A stretch of DNA of 64,000 bases. Origin: Xylaria sp. FL1777. Taxonomy: Eukaryota > Ascomycota > Sordariomycetes > Xylariales > Xylariaceae. A program made the position numbers and the translations under genes. Positions 50,790 through 63,760 of the stretch are shown in pieces. The DNA is taken from assembly GCA_022578965.1 (NCBI GenBank), contig MU400507.1, positions 372,001-436,000 on the forward strand. The letters are read 5' to 3'. The stretch's first letter is position 1. Every line of letters begins with the position of its first letter. The notes under the pieces are model-generated. The model ran no database searches and was not told where the DNA came from. It was given only the letters and a program-made list of their open reading frames with translations.

Positions 50790-53167
50790 TTTCGACAAAT
50801 CGGAGCAAGAATCTTGACTCGATTCTAGCGTTCTCAAAGTATTCTACCTACAACATATGTGCTTATAGCACCGAGGGGATTGGGCGAACAATTACATTGA
50901 TGAGCCACTTCTCTGCTCTATATTGGCATCCACATGCCTGCCTCTAGTCAATCGATTATATTGTGGGCATATTGCAGTACTTCCCATTATATCATTTCTG
51001 ACTGGTTATATCAAACACCGGATTTCAGTGGAAATCAAGCCGAACACATAGGGAACCCGCCATTAATGCCAACCTAATTCCAAATATTTGTGCCTCGTCA
51101 ACATAACAATATCAAACGCCGGCCCATTTTTTGGCTTCGGTGATATATAACGTGGTTGGTGAAGCCCTGTGATAATGAGGCCGCAGCTCTTCAGTCTGAG
51201 GCCGCAGGACTTTGCGGGACTTTGCGGGACTATTTACGGGCGGATACTGCCTCGCATGCGAAATAGGGGCAACAAAAAACAACGCAGGGCAACTCGTATT
51301 TTGCGACATTTTACTCCACGTGGGCATGCATCATCGAAGCGGTCTTTTAGGAAATTCAACTATAGGGCTAGTCAAGTGCTTTCCCCCTTTGTCGGTTTTT
51401 TGGCACACGCAAGTATAAATTTATGAGCAATGAAAGATCAGTTGCATATTTTATTGGAAGGTCATTTAGTTAAGAGATTCTGTCGGAGATACCCTTGGTA
51501 CCAGCCTAGGTAGAAAACCAATAGATTTAGGCATGGCTGTATTGGATAATTTGGATGAACAAACGGGCAATGCTGGCGAGGCACCGTCATGGCCTGGCCA
51601 TTGTATAACGGAACCTTTGAAATGACGAGGCTATCGTGATCTTAACTGGCCAAGAACAAAAATTCAACCCCGATTTTATCTGGCTGCTGAGTCGTTTGTC
51701 TACTTGCCAGAGAACCACAACAATATCAGCAAGATGGCCTAGGGTGACTTTGTGCCTGCATCTTAACAGGCGAAAATCTCAATATAGTAGTAGTAGTTAG
51801 TGTACGAAGTAGCGCGTGATGCAAGTTGTACCTTAGTCGGCCTTTCTCAGATGCGCATTATGTCACCGATCGTGTACCACAGCTCCACCCACCATTCCAA
51901 ATATCGATAGGGTATATCGAGATCCAGAGTCATGGAACCTCAGTAGTCGAAGTATCTACCTAGGTATCCTCTTGTCTTACGGCTAAGGGATGAAGAAGGA
52001 GGGGGAGGGGGAAATCAAGTGATCGCCTTTGGCCTATGGCAACCTGGTATGAATGATTCAAGGGAGGTAGTAAAAAGGTAGGTAAGTAGCGTCGATGTTA
52101 CAGTCCATTGAAAGGTGGAGAGACAGACGGACGGACGTATCGGTACGGCTGCTTCGGGCAGTTTACTTATAGAATTATGCCAGCAGGTATGTATGTATGT
52201 ATGGCAATGCACGTAAAAGTGGCACGCATGTGCGTATGTATGTACGTATGTAAGTAAGTCAGGGCGGGTGGGATAGGGTAGAGAGCCGGCAGTGGAGGCG
52301 TGGGTCGAAGTCGAGGTACAGAGTGAGTTGGTAGGTTAAGCAGTTCAGGATGGTAGCATCATCATGGTAGTAATAACGATAGGCAAAGCCATGGAAAAGA
52401 GAAATCTGGTAGATAGACACATACATATGTACACTGCTACTACACAATTCCCATCGGTACCTGGATGCAGCAAGATGCGGGCGCATATGGGAAATTGCCA
52501 TGCACCTGATAAGGCATGTCAGGTATGTTATTGATGTTGGCTCGGTAGATGCTGTGCTTGCTAAACCTGCCTGTCTCGTGTCGATGTTCTTCAGATGCCA
52601 TGTATCGAGACGAATTAGAAAAGGGTGCTTCTGCACCCCGTTTGGTAACGTAGTATACTAGGCAGACACCAAGCCAACCTGTAAGTTTCGGCCATTGGAA
52701 GAACGAATAAACGTGTCTTTCTTGTGCTTGATGTCGTCGAGTACATGACTAGGAAAATATCCACTGACGTAACGTGGGAAGCGTCATCGACGATCCGGGA
52801 ACAGAGACAGTGTACAATAGTGGTTGGTACCTTGCCAACTGTTCTTACAGTTCAACGATACACAGGGATAGGTGATGGTATAGAACGGAATAGTATTGAC
52901 CAATCGCTTCATGACTTATATGTTGTCCATGCATTTCATAAAAACTACCTGACCCCTTCGTGTGCACTCGTGATAAGGGGTTGTGCTCTACTCGCTCGCC
53001 TCCGGAGTTGTTCATAACAAAAGCGTATCCCATACCTAAAATTTATGTTTTACCAACGGCAAAGACTCCAAATGTATTTAGTTGTTGGTCCATTACTGAA
53101 TGATGTGGCGTTTTAACACGCTCATAGCATTGATGCAACTCATGTCTACGTATGAGAAGCCAATCAC
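50790..53167. other. Spacer between convergent genes
   Basis: No gene recognised. Holds a TATG/TACG-type short repeat at about 52,185-52,260 and a few TACCTA motifs near 51,955. Open frames are below 130 codons, without signatures. Confidence 0.5.
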
Positions 53168-55943
53168 TTAGGCTGCCTCGGTAATCTCCGCAGTCCAGTC
53201 CTTTCGAATCTCGAGTTCCAGAAGCTCAGGCGTCTTCTCAATAGAGAGGCCTTTTTCATTTGCCAGATGCAACAAGCAGATGAAACAAAAGCTCGTAGAT
53301 ATGTCGTCCATAACAGCCTTGGGATAAACAGATTTCAGGTCGTTCATCACCTCAGTGAACTTGAGCGGGGGTTCTTCTTTCCGGCTCTGCCCAGCCTCGT
53401 CTTCTGTTGGAGGCGTTGGCAGTCTTGATCGATTGGGATCCTATTCACAGGGTGTTAGTAGCAACTCATGAAACGGACTAGCCGTTAGAAATAGGTAATA
53501 CGAAACTCACATCTTGAGTCTCAGGGTATCCTAGGCCTTTCCAGAGTTCTTCTTTGAGTCGGCGGACGTCTACTTTCTTGGCCACGCGAGCGTATTGCAC
53601 ATATTCTGGTCGTAACCGGCGTGTGGAAGTAACTAACTGTGTACCGAAACCGCCCATAGTCATGCCGGCATCAAGCATCGTTGTGATACCGAGTGCTTCT
53701 GTAGGCGGAGCCTCCGCACTAGGGGAGAAGTGATCCCTGGCGTCGGCGAACTCATCATTGTCATCATCTAACAGACCACCGCCAGGAAGTGGCATCTCAT
53801 CATCAAAGAAGTTGGCATCGTAGTCGCCCTGGGGCAGGACGGTGTCATCCTCTCGGCTTTCATGAGGCTCTTTTTGAGCCCAAAAGGCCTCATCCATGTC
53901 GGCTGCGTGCACGTTGCCTGACTGAGCACCATGGCCAGAAGTTCCTATCCTACTATTAAACCGGTTGCGCCGACTGCTCATCCGAGCCTTGGGCTTAAGA
54001 AAGAGACTGAGAAGCTGCTTCGAATTGAAGTGCTTGTCATCAGGTAATAAATTGCGTGTCTTAGACTTCCAGTCTTTCTTAGGTAGAGATATGGCCGAAT
54101 TACTTGATGCTTGTGTGTAGATTGTCTCGGCCAGTTTGCCATCAAGTGGCGAGGTAAAGTCGATCTCGAATGGCTCCTTTTCTTTGCGATGTCGAGTGGC
54201 CGTTTCTGGCTTATTTGCATCCTTGATCTTCCGTATCCGCCAGTGCTCTGGCCCGGCCCAGTTCTTTTGAAGAGCTTGATCGAAATAGCCGAGAATATCC
54301 TCGTGGGCCTTGTCGCCATTCTTAACGTGGTTCATGGACACAATGTAATCGGCGTTCTCGTCATCTAAGCCCTCAGCACCATCGCCTCCGGCATCTCCAT
54401 CATCAAGTCCGATGTTATACGGACGCATTTGGGGCTCTAACGCAGCTTCTCGCGCCCAAGCCTCGCCGCCTTCGCCGAATGCAACCTCGAATCCACCCAT
54501 GGCAGTCAGATCGTCAAAGCCAACTGGGTTGTCCTCGTCAATGAACATCCCGGATTTATCACCAGCTCCACCGAGGGCATCCTCGTCTTCGTCCTCCTCG
54601 TCACCCTCCGGAGCCCGCAAGAACGGGATATCTAGAGATCCGGAAGGATTCCCGAGGTCGAAGGTTTTCAAAGAAGGACAGATGTCTTGCTCGTCTAACC
54701 GGCCTAGGTCGGGGAAAAACTTAAGTCCAAGTGCGCTGATGTCAATCTCCACATCCTCGTCATCTTCGGCCTTATCTGGCTGGTCTGTGATCGTATCGTC
54801 TTCTTCCAGTTCATCCTCCTCTTCAGCAGTTACGTCCTCTCTTCGCCGAGGCTTGATGCCGTCTGCTGACTTATCATTCGCATCGTCACTGCTATCGAAG
54901 ACGATACGCCCCTGACCGTCGATCATCAGGTGATTCAATAGAAGACCTTTAGCTCCACCCTCGTCGAAATCTGCAGACGCCTTTTTGAATAAGGGGTCTA
55001 CTGCGAATTCCATATCGAACTTCTTGAGCTGTAAAGAGGCGAAAGATGGTGCTAGAGTCGCTTCTGATGAGCGTTGCTGTCTTGCTATTAGCAAGGTCAC
55101 CTCTAAGTGTGGGCAAGAATCGAACCTACCCGCTTCTTGGTTTTCTTCCTAACGACGTTACCATCTTCATCGACCTCCTCCTCCTCGCTCTCCTCGCCGT
55201 CTCCTTCACCGTCTTTGCCTTTCTTCTTCGAATTGCTGTCTGCTAGGCCGCTCAATAGCTTGCCTGTCTCCGTCGCGACACTGTCAACCCTGCTTGTGTA
55301 TATCTTGACACAACCATCCAGCGTGCAACTGGCCCGTTGAAAGTTGACTCCGTCTCCGTCCTTCAGGAGGGACATGTCGTGGAAGTAGTCGATAAGCGCG
55401 AAGTTCCATGAGTTGGTGGCATTGATCTTGTTGTCGGTGGCCATCTTCATCCACTCCTCGAAATTGGCTAGAATGGGCACGCGCTTCATAGGCGTGACAC
55501 CGCTTCCGACCACCACGACATCGTCGTCGTCGTCGTCGTCGTCATAGTCGCCCCCGCCACGTCGCGGCGTCCGCGGGTTCGAGCGGGGAGACGCATTGTC
55601 CAGGTCCGCCAGTCTGAAGCCGGCTTTCTTCGCAGGCGTAGCAGCGGCCGCCTGCTGTAGCTCGTTGATTTGTTTTTCGTGGCGGGCCTTTCGGGAGTGA
55701 AAGCGGCCTTTCTTCTCTTGGGCGTCGTCGTTCAGGGGGATTCTAAGTTTCGACAACGGTGAGAATCGGCTTCGGCTGTTTGTTTTGTTTTGCTGGGTTG
55801 CTCGGTCGCTGAAAAAGCGAGTGCATGTAAATACAAATACAGAGATACACTTACTTGAGCGGTGACTTGAATGGAGAGCCGGATGAGCCGGAGGCTGTTC
55901 GAGTACCGGCACTCGCGCGAGGCACCTGGGCGACGCGAGGCAT
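53168..55943 (-). CDS. BRN1: Condensin complex subunit 2 (CAP-H/Brn1, barren family)
   Basis: Kleisin subunit of condensin, which bridges the Smc2-Smc4 heads and is needed for mitotic chromosome condensation and segregation. Exons from the 5' end: 55943-55855, 55742-55130, 55076-53511, 53440-53168; 846 aa, within the usual size of fungal Cnd2/Brn1. The first exon reads MPRVAQVPRASAGTRTASGS. Family landmarks: ILANFEEWMKMATDNKINAT with NFALIDYFHDM at about 130-180 (the conserved N-terminal kleisin part), SEATLAPSFASLQLKKFDME, GGAKGLLLNHLMIDGQGRIV, the HWRI block and PFEIDF, and a C-terminal winged-helix part near VDVRRLKEELWKGLGY. A run of eight Asp residues (about 82-92) is coded by a GTC/GAC microsatellite. 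It lies in tandem with the Hsp70-like gene on the same strand, 1.2 kb apart. Confidence 0.95.
55521..55543 (-). repeat. GAC trinucleotide repeat coding poly-Asp
   Basis: About seven to eight GAC/GAT codons in a row inside exon 2 of the CAP-H gene. They encode a poly-aspartate stretch in a disordered linker and are a likely site of length variation. Confidence 0.85.
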
Positions 55944-57150
55944 CTTTGGATGAAGCGATTTAACTTATGCTATGATAACTCTGATGCAGGTCGAAGTTGG
56001 TCGCGTCGGGCGCATCCTGCAGACTTCGACGGGCTTCTCGTCGCAAGTAAACAATGTCCAATCACACTATTCCATTTGGGGTAAAGGCGTAGGGTGGGGT
56101 AACCTAGATGTGAGGGGTGTTGGTTGTATAAGCCACATGAGCCCTAGCCACAAAGAGCCCGCGTAGCCTAGCCAACCTAGGCATCCAGCCACTGCGTAGA
56201 AACAAGGTACATAACTTTAATCTTTTATATCTGCAAACATAGAATAACTTTTCAAGCATTAGTTGCGCACCGGAGACTGGAATGCAACTGACTCTGCACA
56301 TCATATACCCTGAGGTTTTAAACACGAGACCGAATGATGTATTATGCAGATATACCGGTACTTAAACAGAGGGCCTCTCTCTCTCTTCCTGTGGCTCATC
56401 CTATGGCTCATCCTTTCACTCATCCTTTCACTCTTCCTTTCGCTCTTCCTTTCGCTCTTCCTTTCGCTCTTCCTTTCGCTCTTCCTTTCGCTCTTCCTTT
56501 CGCTCTTCCTTTCGCTCTTCCTTTCGCTCTTCCTCCCTCTCTCTCTTTCTCGGGCAGCGATCTCTATATTACTTCAACTTTTGGTAGCGGCGACTGAGGT
56601 CAAGGAAGATGTTTGTGATTATGGTTATGGTTTTAATTGGAGTCGTAGAACATATCCCAATTGTGTTATCTTATTCTAGCCGGCTTAGCATCTAACATAA
56701 CAGCTAACGGAAGATATATACTAGAGTACATGCAAGCCACCATCGAGATGATGAGTGGATATCGTCAATAGTGACAACAATACTCGTCTACTTGTTGACC
56801 GCTGTGTTGCGTGAACATCTCTCGGAAGTAGTGATTTCAGCAGCTAAGAGCCACAGCATAGGCCGACCTAAACCTTGTGCAACGAAGGTCTTATCAAACT
56901 TGAATACACCACTACACCTTAGTATACGGTTATAGCCAAGTCAACGGCTTCTACTTGGCTCTCTGATCTCAACAGATATAGGTGCAAACACACTATTATT
57001 ATCCATTATCAACGACTACCTAATTGGCATATTTCATCTTCATATCCCTGTGCGCCAATAACGAATTCCACGCCCATTGTTCCGCCCCGCGTGACTTAGG
57101 TGACTTAACGACGCAGTTGGTGTCGTTCTTGTGACTTTGAACGGGACTTT
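55944..57150. other. Spacer between condensin and Hsp70-like genes
   Basis: Contains the condensin promoter, a 12-bp minisatellite (56411-56530) and the 3' end of the Hsp70-like gene. Nothing else recognised. Confidence 0.5.
56411..56530 (+). repeat. 12-bp minisatellite, ten units
   Basis: Ten tandem 12-mers: two of the form TCCTTTCACTCA/T and eight nearly identical TCCTTTCGCTCT. Two looser units (TGGCTCATCCTA type) precede them at about 56,392-56,410. Because 12 is a multiple of 3, both forward open frames across it show a four-residue repeat (LPFA, SLFL), but no start context or homology supports translation. Confidence 0.92.
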
Positions 57151-59960
57151 TCAAATCACACTGAATTCTCCCATGCTGTATTCACATTGAGTTGCGGTGG
57201 GGTTGGGGAGCATCTTCATCCGGTGAAGGCCTTGGGCTCCGAGGTCTTGTAAGCGCTTTCTTTGATTAATGCTGGTAAAAGATGACTCGTCCAACTCGTC
57301 CAGCTCATCCAAGAAATCTTGTCCTGGATCGTAGAATTGCCTCACTGTAACCATTTCCTTGATTACAGCATCTCCATCCAAGGGTGGATCCGCTTCCGCA
57401 CCCTGTGCCTCGTCTGGATATTGGAGTGTAGGTGCTTGAGGTTGTTGAGGAGTCTCTTGATAAGTATCACAGACCGGAGATATCTCTGGAGACACCAAAG
57501 ACTTGTTAGAAGACACACGAGGACGTTTCATTGGACGACCTCTTCTTGTAGGAGATGTATGCGCATGTCCTTTCTTAGGCCGCAAGTCTTCCCAAAATTC
57601 TGCGAAGATAGCTTCAGATGTCTCGTTTGGATTACCAAGATGAACGGCGTTAGCACCGATATTCGTGTATAAAGGGAATAACCAGGTCTTTCTAACCAGA
57701 TTACGGTTAGAGAGCAGGTAGTCTTCACCTCGTCCTTTTAACTCTAACTTTACGTCTTCATCACTCTCCACTATCCTGATTCTGAACGACCAATTGCCAC
57801 GTGGAAGGACGCCGATTTCAATGAAGTTATAACATCTGTAATGTTGTAGGACATCTTCACCATTGGCTTTGAAGAAGGGGTCACATATGATTCTAAACTC
57901 GCTTCGACCGGCGGTCCTAAATGTCGGGACCGGCTGTCGAGATCGACCCTGTAAATGAACCAGTCAGTATTTCCACTCTCCTGCGTCACCAGTCATGCAA
58001 TTTACCTTTGAAAAAAGTAGGGCTGCCTCGTCGTTCCAAGGCTCCTCTTTGGGATTACGTGTACGAGGCCCGATTACCTTTCTTTGCATCCCAAAGGCCG
58101 CCCCCCTATCAATAAAGTCTTGGACAGAGAGTTGATAGGCGACGGCGTAGGCCGCTCCATGAGCAATCCTCATATTGCTAACACTTAGTATCGGATAGGA
58201 ACGGATCGAAGTCTATGCAGGTAATTAACTCACAGATCGATCAGACCTTGTTCGCCTAGGAAATCTAGGCCATCACTCATGCCATGTTTCTTGCAGAGTT
58301 TCTCGATCTTTTCCTTAGTGAGCTTCGATTTGGCGGAGCCCCCTATAATCGTTTTAGCCACCGACTGGGAAGTATCGCTGTAAGCGTGGAGACTTTGGCA
58401 CAAACCAGTAACCATGATATGAGCTTCCTTATTCGATAAATTTGCGGCTTCTTTTATCATAGCACTTGCTTTCTGAAGTGCAGACTCGAACGCTTTTTGG
58501 TGAGCAGCCGCTACTTTATCGGCGCCTAAAAACAGTGGCTCGGTGCAACCTTCTGGTGTCAGATAGTGGAATTCGAAGTCAGCATCAGTTTGCTTGCAAT
58601 ACTCCTTCTTAAATCGGTTAAAATCATCGAGAAGCAGCTGTCTTTGTTGTGGTGTTGCGCTGCCGTGTGCTTGAATGAGTCCTTGATGGACCATCATTTG
58701 GATGCATTCCTCGGCTACATAGTGCTCCCACTAATGAACCTTGGAGTCAGAAGACTAACAAAATTTGCAAAAATGAATCATCCGGATAATGATGGACTAT
58801 GAAAACCAACAGCGGAATTCAGATCGACGGCTCTACTCACTTGCTCACTTCCACCACCTGCATCTGCAGTTCTAGGATTAGCAAAACTTTAGGAACTTGT
58901 GGGAGGATAATAAATTACCTTGAGCTTTCGTTAGATGATAGAAACCTGGATCATCTTCTGAACCGCCAGCGATGTCTATTATACAAGCATTCTGATCAAG
59001 GTCAGCATCCAGTCTATATAAGCTTGGTGTATTGTCACCGGGCAAGTGCAGATTATATACCATATTGTGGCCGCCAAAATCGATGATCAATACAATTATT
59101 CCATCCTTACCGCCCGGGGTTGGAACGAGGATCTCGCGGTGACTTCGATACAAAAAGTGTGCAAGAGCTTCTGCCTCTGTGAGGAAGAATATATCGCCCT
59201 GGTACTTTGGGAAGGATTTCCCGATCATCTCTCTATACAGCTCTTCGAATTCGAGTGTCCAGTGTGCAGGTATCGATAGCGCAATAGCCTTGATGATAAC
59301 TTTGGGTTTAATCTTTGAGCATTGACGATCAACGTCACAAGACAGTACGTGAAGGAGAGCCTCGATGCCTTTTCGAGCCCTCTCACGAGCGTTATCATCT
59401 TGCAACATGTCAAGGTGGTGTAGGACAAGTTCGTAACCTTTTTGATGGAGATTCGAACCAAGAGACTCGCCCACAATGGATGGAAACGATATTTTGGCTG
59501 ATAACGAAGGACGACTTGGAATCGCCACATTCCCGTTATAAACTGGGTCGAGACCGTCGACAGGGTATATGGTGGAAGAATATTCTCCCTCGTTAAAGCG
59601 CCCATTCCCTGTGGAGCCGGAGTTGTTCACGATGTTATATGTGCGTCTAGATGCGGGAACAAACTAGCAGGATTGGAATTAGTAAGTTGCCTTTTGCGTT
59701 ATGGTATGGAGAGGAAGACATATGGGATACGAGAAACAGGGAATGTAGGTAGGTAGCACGGCTGAACTTACAAGCATCGCCCTTGAGCTAGTCGTTCCTA
59801 GGTCAATACCAAGAAAGCTGTTTCAGAAGAGGTCAGTCAAGGTGAGATGATCTCTGGATGCTGCCAGCGGAGCATAATGGGAAAATGTGTCTCACGCCTC
59901 TTGTGGTGGTTTCTTGGCTGCGGTCTTAGCTGCTCTCCTTGATGTTATCCTTGATGCCAT
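57151..59960 (-). CDS. Divergent Hsp70-like ATPase-domain protein
   Basis: Actin/Hsp70-superfamily protein of the kind expanded in filamentous fungi, 759 aa. Seven exons from the 5' end: 59960-59896, 59817-59772, 59663-58985, 58863-58841, 58730-58234, 58177-58006, 57948-57151, all in frame; exon 4 is only 23 nt. The phosphate-1 motif FLGIDLGTTSSRAM lies at residues 22-35, split by a splice site. Phosphate-2/adenosine-like blocks follow: IIVLIIDFGGHNM and AGGGSEQWEHY. The C-terminal 250 residues lack a normal Hsp70 substrate-binding domain; they hold PTRRGRPMKRPRVSS, a possible nuclear signal, and an acidic LDELDELDE stretch. It is therefore not a canonical chaperone; its role is unknown. The start was chosen at MASRITSRRAAKTAAKK; in-frame upstream ATGs reach 60083. 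The join 58984-58864 is the least certain. Confidence 0.85.
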
Positions 59961-62900
59961 GATGGATTCACGCGGGATTGTACTGTTGACGAGCGCCGCA
60001 AGAAAGTCACAGTGACACCGTCTGTTCATGAGGGTTTGGCTAAGTCTGGACGAACAGGAGAGAGAGGTGCGTCTTATAACCATCTTCTTATCTGTTGAAG
60101 CTACATGGGGGGAGATGAGAGTACGTGGTCATTGCATTAGTTTATTCTGATTGTGACTGCTCGCAACTTCAAAACATTGTATGGTGTACCGAGTACGCGG
60201 GCAACTAACACGATTAAGAAACCCCTGTCTAAGTGCTGGTGGATCTGCCGTTGCCTTATTGGCAGCCTGCCCGAGATAGGTAAGTACCTACCTAAGTAGG
60301 TGTGTAGGTAGTTAACACTTTCAGCCGGCAGAGAGTACCAACTCTAATAAAAGTAACATCTCTACACTTTTCACAACCCCTTTTCTAATACCTTTGAGAG
60401 TTTTTACATAAAAGACTTATTGAATTATTAATTTACTCATGACTATTATTATGTATTATTTTATTTCTTATTCATAAAGGTGGAATACTTGTAAAGTTTT
60501 CAAAGGTTTAATATGTGTAAGACATGTATTAAAAGAGACTCTTACTAACTAACATTTAACGTTGAATGGAGATGTGGCTAGCATTAGGTACTTATCTACT
60601 TCCTACATGTGCATGCTCGGATGGTTCCCGGGGAACGCTCCCCGAAGCCACTGACAGGGCGTTAGACGTGTGGTTGCCTGCAGGTCATTCCCAATTAGGT
60701 CGAATCTTTGAACTGGAAGTGTGCATCGGCCCCTACTGCGTACTTAAGTATAGCGGTCTGTGAGGGATTGCATAAGCCCATTTGCCGGGATTCTACGGCC
60801 CGGAGCAATGCACATGGCCGCACTACATCCTACTTCGCCACCACTTGACATCTAGTACTGTATTTGTGACTCCGGTTCAAGATCAAATACCTAGTCTCCC
60901 TGTACTCTGTACTCTGAGCTCAAATAACAACTTCAATGCACACCGGCTTGCAAAACACCATACTGTCACCAAGGCATTGAAGCATTGCGGTATGAAGACA
61001 GTGAAGCAGTACGGTAAGATGCTAAGTTTAAGAGGGCTGAAGAGAACGCAAGTTAAATGTGTAACATAGTGTATTATACTGTACTCAACAAACCTCTGCA
61101 GCTTATCACGCCACTTTTGCAGCTCAGTTCTTCCAGGGTTGTGTTAGCAGGGTGGTATTTGGTTCTTTGCGAGGACCTCTAGCTGTGGCAGGTTCTGACC
61201 ACAGCCTTACGGACATTGAACACAATATAGTTGTTTAACATTCGAACTCCGGAGCCACTTGTGTAATAGTAATTCCAACTATCACGACAAGAAACATGCG
61301 TCAACAACAGACAGCTTGACCAGGTCGCGCCGTCTCTTTCAAAGGGGTAGAGTAGGGTAGACGTCTATCTGCTTATACATTTTGTGTGAAACACAATAGT
61401 TAAACTGATGCTTTGTAGCGAATTCGTTCTTGTGCGTCATGCGATCGGAATGTCAAGACTAGACCAGTGTACATGCATACCTGCCTAACAGACCTTCTGT
61501 CCCATGACCAGCTCGGGTATTAAAAACGTTAATAATCATCATCCTCCTCTTAGCGCCCCTTCTTGTCTATAGCTGGCTTTATTCCGTGCAGCATAAACCA
61601 GTGAGGTTATTATTATGAAGATCACCTTTGTTACCATGTTGTCTAGATCATTCAAAGATCAGGCCATTAACTTAGTTATTATAGGTGTTATATATTTATC
61701 CTTTTTTTTACTAGTTATTGTTTGCTAATGCAGTTAAAAGCTATGTTATATTCTTTATACAATAAAGAGGTTTAAATTTTAAAGACTTTTTAGTTAATCT
61801 TTCTCTCTCTTTATTTGTTTAAACAGGTAAAATTACTAGTTACTGTAGTATATCTATGGTGTTTGGGCTGGATTAGTGTAGCTTATGCTGTCCTAAAAAC
61901 GGGATTGGTTTCCGAACGTATCTCTAAAAAAAGAATGTGTTCCTCTTGCTTTCGACCTGCTTTCTACCTGTCCGCCCTTTTTCCTATTTAGGTCTTGCTA
62001 TAGTTCCCCTGGTCACCTGATCTCTCCACTTCCTATTTAAGCTTATTCATTAGTCAGGTACCTCCATTAAGATTTGCTAAGAATCAACTTTAAACAAGCA
62101 TGTCCCTTGTTCAAGATGAATGAAGTCAAGTGTGTGGAATACGTTAGAGAGGCAATCAGGAGGGAAAATATTGACGGATGTCATTGGAGGAAGGGTACGG
62201 GTGACTGTACTACCAAGCGTTTAGAAGAGCGTCTCCTGGGACAATAGTCCGAAGGTTAGTTAGGTAGTAGTGCCACTCAATGTCACTCTATGTCGTTCCC
62301 CCCCTTCCTTTTACCCTTCATTCTTCCCCTACTCTACACAGATACACGTGCATATTTTCCTATTCTCCTTGAGATATATATCTCATAAACTAAGCTGCCT
62401 TCAAGGAAGGGGGAACTTGGACTGCAGTCACCTATTATTATCGTTGCATCTCTACACTCCCCAAACAAACGTCTTGAATTACGACTACTAGAGCCTGGGT
62501 TGATCCGAAGGAATAATCCGTTGAGGACTCCACGAAGCAATGCATCCCTACCTTTAATAACGTTGTTATCTGTTGGCCGACCTCGTGTCATGAAAAGACA
62601 ACCCAGCTGTGAGGCACCCTTAATAGCCAAAACCGTTGAGGATCACACAGCCTACGTCAGCGTCAGCGCTAGCGATACTGTTTTTTTTTGGACAAACTCC
62701 CCACTCGCGACAACACTCCAGGGCTATGTAAAGCTATCTTCAACGCCCAGCAGGTACGCGCCTCTCGTTCTATCTACTCAAGACCTTGTCCCATAAAATT
62801 TCTCTGAGTATAAAAAGCCAATGTAGCACAGCTATCTCAACGTTTAAGAAGATCCTAGACCAGAAACTGCCATTCTGAATGGTAAGTAGCTAGCTCCTTG

Positions 62901-63172
62901 GGTTCGACGCAGCTATTGAAAGGCTGAAAAACCACCCTGCGCAAGGACTAACTGGGGAATTGTGGGGGGATCGTGGGTTGTGTAATTGGGACGCCTGCGA
63001 GGATAGATTCTCGGCGACAATTTGTCAAATCAGGTTGTTAGGAGTCAATGCATGTAATTGAGCTAAAGTTTACGAATGCGTTTGCCCTCTGTTTCACTTC
63101 CTCTTCTTGCATTTCCCTTCGCTTTTGACTACATCTCCACCTCTTCTCACCGCCAATTGAAAATACAGCGAG
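59961..63172. other. 3.2-kb spacer
   Basis: Lies between divergent genes. No gene is supported. AT-rich stretches at about 60,360-60,545 and 61,620-61,860 may be decayed repeat DNA. TACCTA/TAGGTA motifs sit near 60,280-60,315. Open frames at 60,566-61,069 and 62,500-62,796 show no family signature. Confidence 0.5.
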
Positions 63173-63760
63173 ATGTCCGCCCCTTATGGGACGCCGACTA
63201 AACTCTTCATCCAGATGTCGGGTGCACCAGGCTCTGGGAAAAGCACGGTAGCAAGACTTCTCAGGCCGTCTATCGGCGCAGTAATCATTGACCACGACGT
63301 TCTCAGGTCAAGCCTTCTCGAATCAGACATCATTCCATTCGACCAAGCGGCAAAGCAAGCCTACCTCCTGCAGTGGGCGCTTGCTCGGGATGCAATGGAG
63401 CAAGGCCTCAGCGTCATAATTGATAGCACCTGCAACTATGAAGAGGTTCTCAATCGGGGAGCTACACTGGCTGCCCAACACGGCTACAAGTACTGGTACG
63501 TCGAGTGCAAGGTCCAAGACATCGACCTATTAGACCAACGGTTGCGCACCCGCAATCCGATGGCGAGCCAACGGACTGCAGTCGACTCTCCTCCTGTCGC
63601 CGCGCAGAGCGCTCGTGCAGGTGAGGACTCTCGTGTTCGCTTCATTCAATGGATCGAAAACCCGTGTCGCCCAAAGGACAATGCTATTATTGTGGACTCC
63701 ACGTGCAACCCGGAGGTTCTCCGAGATCAAATATTAGAGCAGGTTCTCCCAGGGAAATAG
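63173..63760 (+). CDS. P-loop kinase of the AAA_33 type
   Basis: Single-exon gene for a 195-residue ATP-binding protein. The Walker A motif GAPGSGKST is at residues 17-25. A likely Walker-B-like strand ends VIIDHDVLRSSLLES (Asp about 40-41), and a second acidic strand, SVIIDSTCNYEEV, is typical of small P-loop kinases that phosphorylate nucleic acids, nucleotides or small metabolites. The C-terminal IIVDSTCNPEVLRDQILEQV partly repeats that strand. The whole family length is present, with no signal peptide or membrane segment. The substrate cannot be told from sequence. The start follows an A-rich context. It has no functional link to its neighbours. Confidence 0.88.
   Translation: MSAPYGTPTKLFIQMSGAPGSGKSTVARLLRPSIGAVIIDHDVLRSSLLESDIIPFDQAAKQAYLLQWALARDAMEQGLSVIIDSTCNYEEVLNRGATLAAQHGYKYWYVECKVQDIDLLDQRLRTRNPMASQRTAVDSPPVAAQSARAGEDSRVRFIQWIENPCRPKDNAIIVDSTCNPEVLRDQILEQVLPGK

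Noticed and set aside
53168..53350. Separate 60-codon gene at the condensin 3' end
   Set aside because: It joins in frame to the CAP-H gene through intron 53441-53510 and forms its last exon.
56334..56679. Two forward frames with LPFA or SLFL repeats
   Set aside because: They arise from the 12-bp minisatellite in frame; no homology or start context.
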